DNA of 64,000 nucleotides. Source: Piromyces finnis. Taxonomy: Eukaryota; Neocallimastigomycota; Neocallimastigomycetes; Neocallimastigales; Neocallimastigaceae. The stretch spans positions 1,701,001-1,765,000 of the forward strand of contig MCFH01000001.1 in the NCBI GenBank assembly GCA_002104945.1, in the 5' to 3' direction. The notes beneath the pieces were generated by a model. The model was not told where the DNA came from and ran no database searches. It saw only the letters and a list, made by a program, of their open reading frames with translations. The position numbers and the translations under genes were made by a program. Below, in pieces: positions 13,078-23,290 of this stretch. Position 1 is the stretch's first letter. The number at the start of each line of letters is the position of its first letter.

Positions 13078-15190
13078 TTAGTGGTCATATAAAATTGAAA
13101 AATAACTATCTATATCAAAAATAAATGGTTTTTGACCAAAGTTTGCTTCAATTTCTCCACTATTAAATGAAACTGTTGGATATAAATCTTCTGTTATAGT
13201 AATTTGTTTTGGAATATTACCTAATTTGTATTACATATATTTAATTTAATATTAAAATGAAAATTCACTCTCCATATAAAAATATTAATGCTAACTACTT
13301 TTTTTTTTACCTAAGTTTTTTCCATTTTTTGTAAAAAATATTGTCTTGTTAAAAATATGTATTCCACATCCTATAGTATCACCAACAGTAAATGTTGGAC
13401 CATATGCAACTCCTGATCCTGATTCTATATAAACTTGGCCATTATCACTGTGATAACCATATGTATTAAGTGTCCAACCTTGTATTTAAAAATATCATAT
13501 AAAATTTTTATTTAATACTATTATTTTAAATTTTATAAAAATAATATTAATATTATTTTTATAAAATTAATTATATACCTGGCATTTTCATATATAAATC
13601 ATTATCTTTTATTGTTAAACCTATTCCTATTACAGTATTACTATTTATAAAGATAAATTTATTATTTCGATTTTTAAGTTTTTATATATATGTATATATA
13701 TATACAAAATACAAAATACTATACTCTATATCTACAGATAATATTGATATTTCAAAATAATATAAGCCATATTTTTTGTTAATTGGATAATTACTTCGTA
13801 TCAATGCTGGAACTGAATTATTTGCTTATATATTAAAAAGATATATATTATTAATATACATATATACATTTATTAATTTTAGTAAAGCATAATATTTACA
13901 ATTTTCATCCAATAAATCTGGGACCATATCATCATTATTAATATATTTTGCTCTTAAATTGAAATTTGATAATGATAATAACTTTGATTTATCTTTTGGA
14001 TTTAATGCTGTCGGAAGTTTTAAGCTCCATCCAAGATTATAAAATGGAATGTTTTCGGATTTCTCTATATATATATTTAAATTAAAGCCATTAATATTAT
14101 AACTTAAAAAAAAAAAAAAAAAGAATATTTAAAAATAATCTTATTTTTAATTACTTTGAATAAATTTTATTTTTTCTTTTTGTATTTTTGTAATTTCTTC
14201 CAATTCATGAATTAGTTTTTTCTGAAAAATATTCAAATCTTGTAAATAGTCACATTTTTGAATAATCCAATCTAAATCTTTTTTTACATATTTACATTTC
14301 CATATATGATCCTTTTATTTATTAAGTTAATATTGAAATTATCGACTATTATTATTTTGGAGGTATTTAATAAATATAAATTATTTATTATAATATATTT
14401 AATCATATACCTGCATTTCATGTCTTACAACAGAAATATTACATCCTTTATTAGGACATTTTATTATTTTTAATGGACATTCACTGTCATGAGTTTCTAT
14501 ATCTTTAGCATATATTAACGCATTACATCCTTTATTAGGACACATTATTGATCTCCATGGACATGTTTTCTGATGGTATTTCAATACTTTACTTCTTTGT
14601 GCTGAGTAGAAGCAATTATTATTTGGACAGCTAATAATATATGATTGGCATTCATTCATTAAATGATTTTTTAATTCATCTCTAACACCAACCCAATTGC
14701 AATTTACTTTTTCAATATCATCATCATCATTATCCATGGCGTCAGAACAATTACTGTATGGACATTTAATTCTTAATAATCCAGCTGCTTGTGGAATTAA
14801 TAATTCTTTGGTAAATCCCTCTGATATAATAGGTTTATGATCTATAGGACAAATTTCTTTTTCTTCTAACCATTCCATTAAATGATCATGACAAAATACA
14901 TGACCACACGTATTTATTCTTAAAGCATCAGGATTTACTGGTAACTTACACAAAGGACATGATAATTGTTGAATTAGCTCAGGATTATCATTGATGTATT
15001 CAAGTTCTGTATATGGGATGTCGATTTCTTTTTCATCTAATAACATAAATAACTATTAATTAATAATAGATCTTTTATTAATAAATAGAATATATCGTAT
15101 ACCTGTTTGATTGTTTTCATTGTTAAGGGGATTAAATGATGCTTTATTTTTACATAAATTTTGAGATATTCTACTTTCTAATGGATCCAT
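13078..15190 (-). CDS. RING finger / TRAF-type zinc finger / SPRY protein (putative E3 ubiquitin ligase)
   Basis: A putative ubiquitin ligase. Eight exons (15190-15103, 15036-14411, 14311-14155, 14064-13900, 13824-13713, 13640-13579, 13478-13311, 13220-13078) give 506 residues. The RING lies at about residues 57-100 (CPLC, then CGHVFCHDHLMEWL and CPID). A TRAF-type zinc-finger block follows at about 110-245 with repeated Cys/His groups (CPNNNCFYSA, CPNKGCNALIYAKDIETHDS, CPNKGCNISVVRHEMQ). A short Lys/Glu-rich coiled coil occurs near 265-290, and a SPRY domain spans about 300-500 (PALIRSNYPI, GLYYFEISIL, GWTLNTYGYHSDNG, GPTFTVGDTIGCGI, LYPTVSFNSGEIEANFGQKP). The RING plus zinc-binding region, coiled coil and SPRY order resembles animal TRIM proteins. 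The exon 5 donor was chosen among nearby GT sites by phase, so that junction is the least certain. Confidence 0.88.
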
Positions 15191-16420
15191 ATATATTTAA
15201 AATAATTTTTATTTTATAAAAAAAATAAGTATTTTAAAAACTTTAAAATAAATTTTTATATAGGGTATATAATATTTTTTAATATTTTAAATGTTTTATT
15301 AAATATCTTTATAATTATATAAATACATTTTTCATTTTATTTTTTTACGTACTAATGGATAATACATCAATATTTTTATTCAGAAATAAAGTTTTTAAAG
15401 TTTCAAGATTTATATTATAATACAATCACTAAATATTTAAAATATTTACAATAAAATACAATTTAAAAGCAAGTATCAAATATATTAATATTAATGCTTA
15501 TAATAGATTACTTTAAAACTTTACTGCACTACAATGATATAATACATTCATTATATTTAAAATCATTATTATTATTATTATTATTATTATTTTTAAATAA
15601 AAATAATAAAGATATATAACTTTAAAAATACAAAAAATTTTTTTAACTTTGTTTTAAATAATAAATAATATTTTTATCTTAAATATATTGTTTGAATAAA
15701 AGTATGTAAAAAAAATATACAAAATATTTAATAGACAAATAACAAAATATAAAATGGTATATTTTATTATATTGAAATTCATACTAAAAAATTAAAATCA
15801 ATAATATCTTTTCCTTAAAAGATTATTTATAAATATATTTAAATTAATAAAGCAATTAATTGTATAAAATTACAAACACTGTTTATTAATTTTATTTTAT
15901 TATTTATATAATTTACAATAATTTATGATCTCCCTTCAAATTATTTTAATCGACTTTAAAAAAATAAGATTGTAATTAAAACAAAATGTATATTTGAATA
16001 ATTGATTATTTAAAATAAAGTTATTCTATTTTGCATTAGTTATATAATATAAAATAAAAATAAATGTGTAATTAAATTTTAATTTTTAAAAATTATGTAA
16101 ATTTTAAATTTAAAATGTTTATTTTTATAATTAATAAACATTTATAATAACTAAAATATTATTAGAAATGTTTCTAAATATATCTTAATTTTAAAAATGA
16201 AAAAAGTATAAAAACAAAGAATTTTTCTTCAGTTTTGAAAGTCATAATTCAATTCGAATTATAAAAATAATTAAAAAAAAAAACGACTGAAATTAATACC
16301 CTATAGTAAAAGAAATTATTTTACTATTATAACCCAAACTTCAATTAATTTTTTTTAAATAAAAAAAAAAATAATTTAATTCTTTTTTAAATTATTAATT
16401 AAACTAAAAAAATTATCAAA
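15191..16420. other. Divergent intergenic region
   Basis: Shared 5' flank of the RING-SPRY gene (minus) and the Gln-rich gene (plus). It contains an ATT run at about 15567-15592 and one copy of a 17-nt dispersed sequence at 15354-15370 (see findings). No gene or defined promoter element is supported. Confidence 0.6.
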
Positions 16421-17788
16421 ATGGTTAGACAATCAGGTAACACTTTAATCAACAACAAGTCCTGGGCTCAAATTGTTATGGGTACTGGTGCTCAACAACA
16501 AAAGTTACAACAAAACAACTTACAAAGCAAGAAAGCTCAACCAAAGAACCAAAAGAAACAACAAACTCAAACCCAAAAAACAAACACTCAACAATTAAAA
16601 CAAGTCAAGCAATTCCTTGACAAACCAAAGAATTCCGTTAAACAAAACAAGAAGTTTGTTTCTACTACCCAATACCCACGTTCTATTTCATCTGCTCAAC
16701 TTAAGGCTTTACAACAAGAATACCAAGAATTATGTAATTTGTTTAATGCTAACAATTACTTTGGAAAGTCCGTCTACAGTCAAAAGAAAGCTTGGATTCA
16801 AACAAGAGGATCAAATGTAATTAGTGTTGCTTCTTGTTACTCTTTAAGACACAAGCCAGTTCAAAACTTAATTCGTCCACAACAAAAGAGAGCTATGAAC
16901 AATGGATTAAAATTCACTCCAAAGCAAAACAAGAATATGATGAAAAAGAACCAAAAGAACCTTAAGAACAATAAGAGTCAACAACCAAAGTTTGGTGAAA
17001 ATAAACAGTCAAACTGGAGTACCGAAAAGGCTTGGGGCAAAAACCAACCAAAGCAAATCCGTGAACCACCAAAGGAACAAGCTATTCAACAACAACAATT
17101 AAAGCAACAACAACAACAAATTGAAAAGATTCAACAACGTCACAGAAAGCAAATGGAATTACTCCAAAAGGCTCAATTAAAACAACAAGAACTTCTTCTT
17201 AAGAAACAAACTGAACAAAGAAAGAAGTTACTTCAATACCAAAAGCAACAAAAGATGAGACTTCAATCTCAAACTAACCAACGTTCCGCTCCAGTAAGAC
17301 AAGCTCCAGCTCAAGCTCCAGTCAAGGTACTTCGTTCAGTTAACCAAAAGGCTAATGTTAAACAAGCTAAGCCATTAAGAAATAGACTTGAAGCTGTTCG
17401 TAAGCAAAACCAATTAGTTGGAAAGGAAACTTTCACTTACACTCTTAACCAATTAGTTGATGCTATGAACTACTACCCAAAGAAATCTTACAGTACTGAA
17501 AGTGCTTGGAAGTACAACAAATTCATTGGCGGATTCTTCTCATCTGCCTCATACTTCGCTCAAAAGAATGCTCCATTTGTTCCAAGCAGTCGTCCAAGAG
17601 TTAATGTAACTAATGGTTTACAAGTTTACACCTACAATGAAAAACCAACTACTAAGAATTTCATTACCCCATACAAGTCCTCCTTACAAGGAGTCCGTAC
17701 TGAAGGTAATGGTAGATATTTCGAACACTGGCATATTGGTAGTATTTGGACCCACTATTACTCAAAGCCAGTTGCTAGAAGAGCATAA
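16421..17788 (+). CDS. Unrecognised basic Gln-rich protein with a twin internal repeat
   Basis: I do not recognise this 455-residue, single-exon protein. It is very rich in Gln, Lys and Asn and poor in acidic residues, so it is strongly basic and RNA or nucleic-acid binding is plausible (inference). A Gln-rich helical coiled-coil segment covers about residues 225-290. Two diverged copies of a roughly 45-residue module flank it: residues about 104-148 (NNYFGKSVYSQKKAW, then SVASCYS) and about 344-386 (MNYYPKKSYSTESAW, then FSSASYF). A weaker echo, NWSTEKAW, lies between them near 197. The C-terminus ends in an aromatic-rich stretch (YFEHWHIGSIWTHYYSK). Codon choice differs from the neighbours: AAG, AAC, TAC, ACC and CGT are frequent despite the AT-rich genome, which suggests high expression. 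No signal peptide or membrane segment is seen. Confidence 0.85.
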   Translation: MVRQSGNTLINNKSWAQIVMGTGAQQQKLQQNNLQSKKAQPKNQKKQQTQTQKTNTQQLKQVKQFLDKPKNSVKQNKKFVSTTQYPRSISSAQLKALQQEYQELCNLFNANNYFGKSVYSQKKAWIQTRGSNVISVASCYSLRHKPVQNLIRPQQKRAMNNGLKFTPKQNKNMMKKNQKNLKNNKSQQPKFGENKQSNWSTEKAWGKNQPKQIREPPKEQAIQQQQLKQQQQQIEKIQQRHRKQMELLQKAQLKQQELLLKKQTEQRKKLLQYQKQQKMRLQSQTNQRSAPVRQAPAQAPVKVLRSVNQKANVKQAKPLRNRLEAVRKQNQLVGKETFTYTLNQLVDAMNYYPKKSYSTESAWKYNKFIGGFFSSASYFAQKNAPFVPSSRPRVNVTNGLQVYTYNEKPTTKNFITPYKSSLQGVRTEGNGRYFEHWHIGSIWTHYYSKPVARRA

Positions 17789-18543
17789 ATATAATTGTAA
17801 GTTTTTTTTTAATTAATTAATTTTTTAAGTTTTATTTTAAATTTTTTTTTAGTATTATTTAAAAAATAAATAATATTTTATTATAATTATTTATTTTGTA
17901 AAATTATAATAAAAAAAAAAATAAATAAAGTTTAAATTTTAAAAAAAAAATATTATTTTTGTAATTTTGAAGTATTTGTGTGAAAAAAAATAAAATATTT
18001 ACTTTATTTTCTACTTGTTGTCAAAAGAAAAATAAAGAATTTATTTTATTTCTTATTTATAAAAATGAATAAAATATTTCAAATATAAATAATACATTTG
18101 TAATTCATACGTATTATTATTATAATAGTAATTATAATTTATATTTATATATATATTTATAATTTATAAGTAGTAAGAGCTATATATAAAGTTATTTAAA
18201 ATTTAAAATAAATGCTATATTATTTTGTTTTTAATATTTTAATTTTTATTTAAATTATATTTTATTTTTTCTGTTTTAATTTATTATTACATTCATCATT
18301 ACTTTTTTTTTTTTTTTTAATTGTTTCTTATCATTTTTCATTTTTTTTTATAATTTTTTTTATCATATTTTAATTATACTATTATACATTCCAAAAAAAA
18401 TTTTTATTTTTGATAAATTATTTAAAAGGAAACAAATTCTTTGTATCCTTTTTAAATTCATATACTTATGTTTAATCTCTGTAATAGAGTTATTTATATA
18501 TATAATAAAAGAGTCAAGTTAAGTTTCCTGTTTGTTTTTTAAT
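17789..18543. other. Intergenic region between convergent genes
   Basis: 3' flanks of the Gln-rich gene (plus) and purU (minus). Only A/T-rich simple sequence is seen, including T runs at about 18303-18319. Confidence 0.6.
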
Positions 18544-19416
18544 TTATTCAAAAACAACAGTTTTGTTTTCATAAGTTAAAACCTTATGTAATAAATGTAA
18601 TCTTAAAGCTCTAGCTAAAACAATTTTTTCAAGATCTTTTCCTTTTCTAACTAAATCATTAACAGTGTCACGGTGACTAATTCTGACAACATCTTGTTCA
18701 ATAATTGGTCCAGCATCTAATTGAGCAGTAACAAAGTGGGCTGTTGCACCAATAATTTTAACACCACGCTTATGAGCTTGATGATATGGTTTAGCGCCAA
18801 TGAAAGCTGGTAAGAAAGAGTGATGAATATTAATAACTGTTCTTCCATCATTGTTTAAAGTATCAACTAAATTATCACTAAGAATTTGCATGTATTTAGC
18901 TAATACAATAACATCTATATTATATTCTCTCATAAGCTCAATTTGCTTTTGTTCAACTTCTGGTTTGTTTTCTTTGTTCATTGGAATGTGAATAAATGGA
19001 ATTCCAAAATTATCGATTTTTGATTTTAAATCAGGATGATTACTCAAAATAACACTAATTTCAGCATTACCAAGTTCTTTAGCTTGATTTCTCCATAAAA
19101 GATCTAAAACACAGTGATCTTGCTTTGAACACCAAATTGCAACTTTAATTGGTGTGTCAGAAAAGTGAAGTGTCCATTTTCCATTGTAAGGAGTACAAAG
19201 CTCAGAAACTCTTTCTTTAATATCTTCACGTTTGATTTTAAATCCTTCTAATAACCATTCAATTCTACCTAAAAAGAATCCATGTTGGTGGTCATTGTGA
19301 AAATCTGAATCAACAATGCAACCACCATTATTATAAATAAATGATGAAAGATTAGATACAATACCATTTGTGTCTGGACATACTAAAAGTAAAGCAACTG
19401 TTGTTTTTTTATCCAT
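18544..19416 (-). CDS. purU: Formyltetrahydrofolate deformylase (PurU type), probable bacterial origin
   Basis: Hydrolyses 10-formyl-tetrahydrofolate to formate and tetrahydrofolate (EC 3.5.1.10). A single uninterrupted frame of 290 residues, the usual length of bacterial PurU. An N-terminal ACT domain occupies about residues 5-85 (LLLVCPDTNGIVSNLSSFIY, NGGCIVDSDFH, GFFLGRIEW). The formyltransferase-fold domain follows: VAIWCSKQDHCVLDLLW, then AKYMQILS, the catalytic segment INIHHSFLPAFIGAKPYHQA and GATAHFVTAQLDAGPIIEQD with the conserved Asp. All catalytic landmarks look intact. No N-terminal targeting extension precedes the ACT domain, so a cytosolic location is likely. The lack of introns, next to neighbours that mostly have them, fits acquisition from bacteria (inference). 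Formate produced here could feed or balance one-carbon metabolism. Confidence 0.95.
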   Translation of the reverse strand: MDKKTTVALLLVCPDTNGIVSNLSSFIYNNGGCIVDSDFHNDHQHGFFLGRIEWLLEGFKIKREDIKERVSELCTPYNGKWTLHFSDTPIKVAIWCSKQDHCVLDLLWRNQAKELGNAEISVILSNHPDLKSKIDNFGIPFIHIPMNKENKPEVEQKQIELMREYNIDVIVLAKYMQILSDNLVDTLNNDGRTVINIHHSFLPAFIGAKPYHQAHKRGVKIIGATAHFVTAQLDAGPIIEQDVVRISHRDTVNDLVRKGKDLEKIVLARALRLHLLHKVLTYENKTVVFE

Positions 19417-20668
19417 CTTTCTTTTTCTTTTTTTAATTAAAATTTAATGTACTTCTTGGAATGAAAAAAAAAAATAATAATAATAATAAATATATTAAAT
19501 ATATAAAATTGAATTTAGTATTAATCAAAAAATAAATACCAATAAATGCATTAGAATAATGTACAACGTACTTATCATTGTAATAAAAAGTTTATAAATG
19601 TATATGAACCAAAATTCTTATTATTCAAGATTAAAAAAAAATTAAAAATGTTTATAATGATAAATAAAGAATAGAGGAAAAATTTAATAACTTTTAGGCA
19701 AAAAAAAAAACTAAAAATGAAGGGTTTTTTTCATTTCTTTTCTTTTAATAGTTTAATATTTAGAAATACGTTGAGAGTATAAATAGAATTAAAAATAAAA
19801 ATAAATTTGTATATATAAAATCAAAAAATTATAATCATTTAACTGAAATAAAAATAAAAATAAAAAGATAATTTTAATTATAAATTAAATTTACATATAT
19901 TAAAATATATTATTTAACTTTTAAAAATTATTAAAGTGTACATCTTATTTAATAGAAATAAAGTTTATATGTTAAATAAAAAAAATGTAATTATTCATAG
20001 TTCATATTAAAATATTCAAATAATAAAATAATTAAAAGAAGAATTAATTGTTTAACTTTTTTATTTTCTAAACACATTTATTTCATTTTACACAATAAAT
20101 TATATTTATAATAGAATATATATATATATTAATATATATATATATAAAGAAACTAAAAAATTAGATAAAGCAATATTGAAATATAAAAATCAAAAAGTTA
20201 ATTTTATCTCTTTTTATATTTTACTTTTATTGTAGATATATATATATACATTTATTATACATTATAATAAATCAATAAATCACCATTAATTATAATTATT
20301 CCCTTAAATGTTTTCTTTAATAATATAATTTTTATTATAAACAATATATTTTTGAACATCTAATTTTTCAGTAAATTTCATTAAAATTTAAACTAAATCA
20401 ATAAAAATTATTGAAGTTTGTAATACAATCTATCTTTCCGTTAACATAAACATAAATATAAATATAAATATACATCAAGTCTTATTCTGAAAGGAAAAGA
20501 AAAAAAAATAAAAACAAAAAAAAAAAAAATAAAAAACACTTATATCTTATTTTCCTTAAGAAAAAAAACATAAAGTTAATTATTTATTATTCTTTTTCTT
20601 TAAAAAAAAAAAAACTAAAAAAGAATTTGAAATTATTTTATAAAAAAATCATAATAAAAGTATAAAAT
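19417..20668. other. Divergent intergenic region
   Basis: 5' flanks of purU (minus) and the PP2C gene (plus). It contains TA-repeat blocks near 20118-20155 and A-rich stretches just before the PP2C start. No gene seen. Confidence 0.6.
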
Positions 20669-22493
20669 ATGGGTCAACTTTTATCTGAACCAGTTTTAGA
20701 AAAAGAAACGAATTATGGTGGAAATGATAAAGTTATATTTGCTATAAGCTCAATGCAAGGCTGGAGAATTTGTAATATAAACAAATTTCAATTATAATCA
20801 AATAAATTATTACACAGTAGTACTTTGTACTTAACATTTTAAATTAAATAATAACGTTTATTTTTATTTTATTTTATTTTATTAATAATATTATTATTTA
20901 TTTATTTATTTATTTAATAATATAAATTAATATAATAAAAAATAATATATATATATTTAAAAAACAGCCATGGAAGATGCACATATAGCAATATTATCAT
21001 TAGTAGAAGAACTAGAAAAAATAGAAAAAGAAAAAGAAAATAGCAATTCAGGAGATAATAATGAAAATATTGAGATTAATGCAAATAATTTAGAAAACGA
21101 CATATCATTTTTTGGAGTATTTGATGGTCATAGTGGTGGAGTTGTTTCAAAATATGCTAGTAAAGAATTACATAAAATACTTATTAATGACAATGAATTT
21201 AAATCAAAAAATTATGAAAAAGCATTAAAATCAGCCTTTTTTAAATTAGATGACCAAATGCAAAAAGGTAATTGTTTTTTTTTTTTTTTTTTTTATTATT
21301 ATTTTATTATTTTTTATTAGTTATATATGTTTATTTACAAAATATATTCCATATTACTAGAGTTGTTATTATCACATAATAAACTTAAATATTTAATAAA
21401 TAAATAAAAATATATTTATAATAAAAATATTACTCATATTATAATCTAAACAGACGCAGAATTATCAAATTGTGAAGCTGGTTCAACTGCAGTAGTATCT
21501 TTAATAGTAGATAAATCTTTGTATATTGCAAATTGTGGGGATTCTAGAGCAATTATATCATCGAATGGTAAAGCAATAGCTTTGTCTATAGATCATAAAC
21601 CAACGTTACCAGGTTATTATAATATAAATATAAATATAAATATAAATATAAATATAAATATAAATATAAATATAAATATAAATATAAATATAAATATAAA
21701 TATAAATATAAATATAAACAAATTTTAATAATTATGTTATTTATTAATTTAGATGAAAAAACAAGAATATATAATAGTGGTGGATTCCTTCAATCAGGAA
21801 GAGTTAATGGTATATTTTTATTTTTTTATTTTTCAAAAAAAAAAAAAAAGTATATAATGAATAAATAAAAATTTATATATTATTAACAAATTTATATATT
21901 ATTACTTATTTATAAATTAAATAATAATTATAATATATTTATATATTAATGTATTGTTTCTAGGACAACTCGCTGTATCAAGATCATTAGGTGATTTTAT
22001 TTATAAAACAAATACAGGAATATCAAATGAAGAACAAACAGTTACAGCAAATCCAGATGTACAATTTAGAAATATAGTAGAAGATGATGAATTTATGGTT
22101 TTAGCATGTGATGGTAAAAAATAATAATGCTCAATACTTTGATGAAATAGTAGTATAATAATAGAATATTTTATTTTAATTTATTTAGGTGTATGGGATT
22201 ATATGTCTAATGAACAAGTTATAGATTTTATTAGGGAAGGAATATCAAATAGATTAGGTTTAAGTCAAATTGCAGAAAATTTATTAAATGAATGTGCAAG
22301 TGAGAAGGCTGATGGTTCTAAAAAGCCAAGTTTTGACAATATGACAATGATTATAGTTGGTTTCTTACACGGAAAAACAAAGGAAGAATATTATAATATG
22401 ATAAAAGATCGTTATATAAAAGAGCATCCAGAAAAACAAATTAATAATGTTGATTCTGAAATCATAGAAAAAACATCTACAGTAAAAAAATAA
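20669..22493 (+). CDS. PP2C-family Ser/Thr phosphatase (Ptc2/Ptc3 type)
   Basis: A Mg/Mn-dependent protein phosphatase. Six exons, 20669-20771, 20968-21267, 21454-21612, 21753-21809, 21964-22113 and 22189-22493, give 357 residues. The N-terminus MGQLLSEPVLEK has Gly2, so N-myristoylation is possible, and it resembles fungal Ptc2/Ptc3. PP2C motifs occur in order: MQGWRISMEDAH, GVFDGHSGG (metal-binding Asp), CEAGSTAVV, YIANCGDSRA, VNGQLAVSRSLGDF, EFMVLACDGVWD and DNMTMIIV. All metal ligands I can place are present, so it should be active. Yeast relatives dephosphorylate Hog1, Cdc28 and Rad53 (family knowledge; not shown for this protein). Intron 3 is largely an (ATAAAT)n array. Confidence 0.95.
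21624..21717 (+). repeat. (ATAAAT)n hexanucleotide array inside PP2C intron 3
   Basis: About 15-16 uninterrupted ATAAAT units fill most of the 140-nt intron at 21613-21752. Its expansion or contraction would change intron length directly. Confidence 0.85.
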
Positions 22494-22657
22494 TACAAAA
22501 TATTAAATAAAACTTTTAGCAATCATTAATAAATATATTATTAATTATTAAGTAATTAAATATTATCTTACATATATTAATTACAATACATAATATTGAA
22601 ACAAATAATTTATAATAAAAAAAGAAAAAAAAAAAATGTTTGTTTTAAAAGTTTCAA

Positions 22658-22714
<57 letters not shown>

Positions 22715-23290
22715 AGAAAAAAAAAAAAAAAAACACATTGAAGTTGTTTTAAATTAGTATACAAAAACAATAATCATTTAATATATTTTATTATTTAATA
22801 TATTTAATTTTATTTTATTTATAAATTTATTATCTATAATAAATAAAATCATCAAACAATAATTATTTAAAAATATTCAATAAATATTTTCATTTGCCTT
22901 TTTTTATTTACTTTATTTTAATATATTTTAAATGTTATTATAAATTAAATATATATATATTTTTTTTAATAATAAATCAATTTATAAAATGGATAATACA
23001 TCAAATAAAAATTTTTTATTAAATATTAGCATTTAATTTTTATAGGTAAAATATATAGATTATTATTATTTGATTAAAAAGATATTAAAATTATGTAGGG
23101 AGGAAAAAATAATAAAAACTATAAATAAATATATAGCTCTTTTTTTAAAATTAGAATCATTTTAAAGTAAAGCCATTTTTGTTTTAGCATTGACTTAGCA
23201 ATTTAATAAAAAATAAGTAAAAAAAAAAATATGAAAATTAATAAATTTTTAAAAATAATATAAACATAAATTATTAAATTAAATACAAAA
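22494..23290. other. Intergenic region between convergent genes, with long A tract
   Basis: 3' flanks of the PP2C gene and the U2AF gene. It includes a 52-nt A run (22661-22712), TAAG, and a further 17 A, and one copy of the dispersed 17-mer at 22988-23004. No gene seen. Confidence 0.65.
22661..22733 (+). repeat. Poly(A) tract of 52 plus 17 A
   Basis: An A52 homopolymer interrupted once by TAAG. It is flanked by the inverted 8-mers TTCAATGT (22653-22660) and ACATTGAA (from 22735), so the tract sits in the loop of a potential hairpin. Confidence 0.85.
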
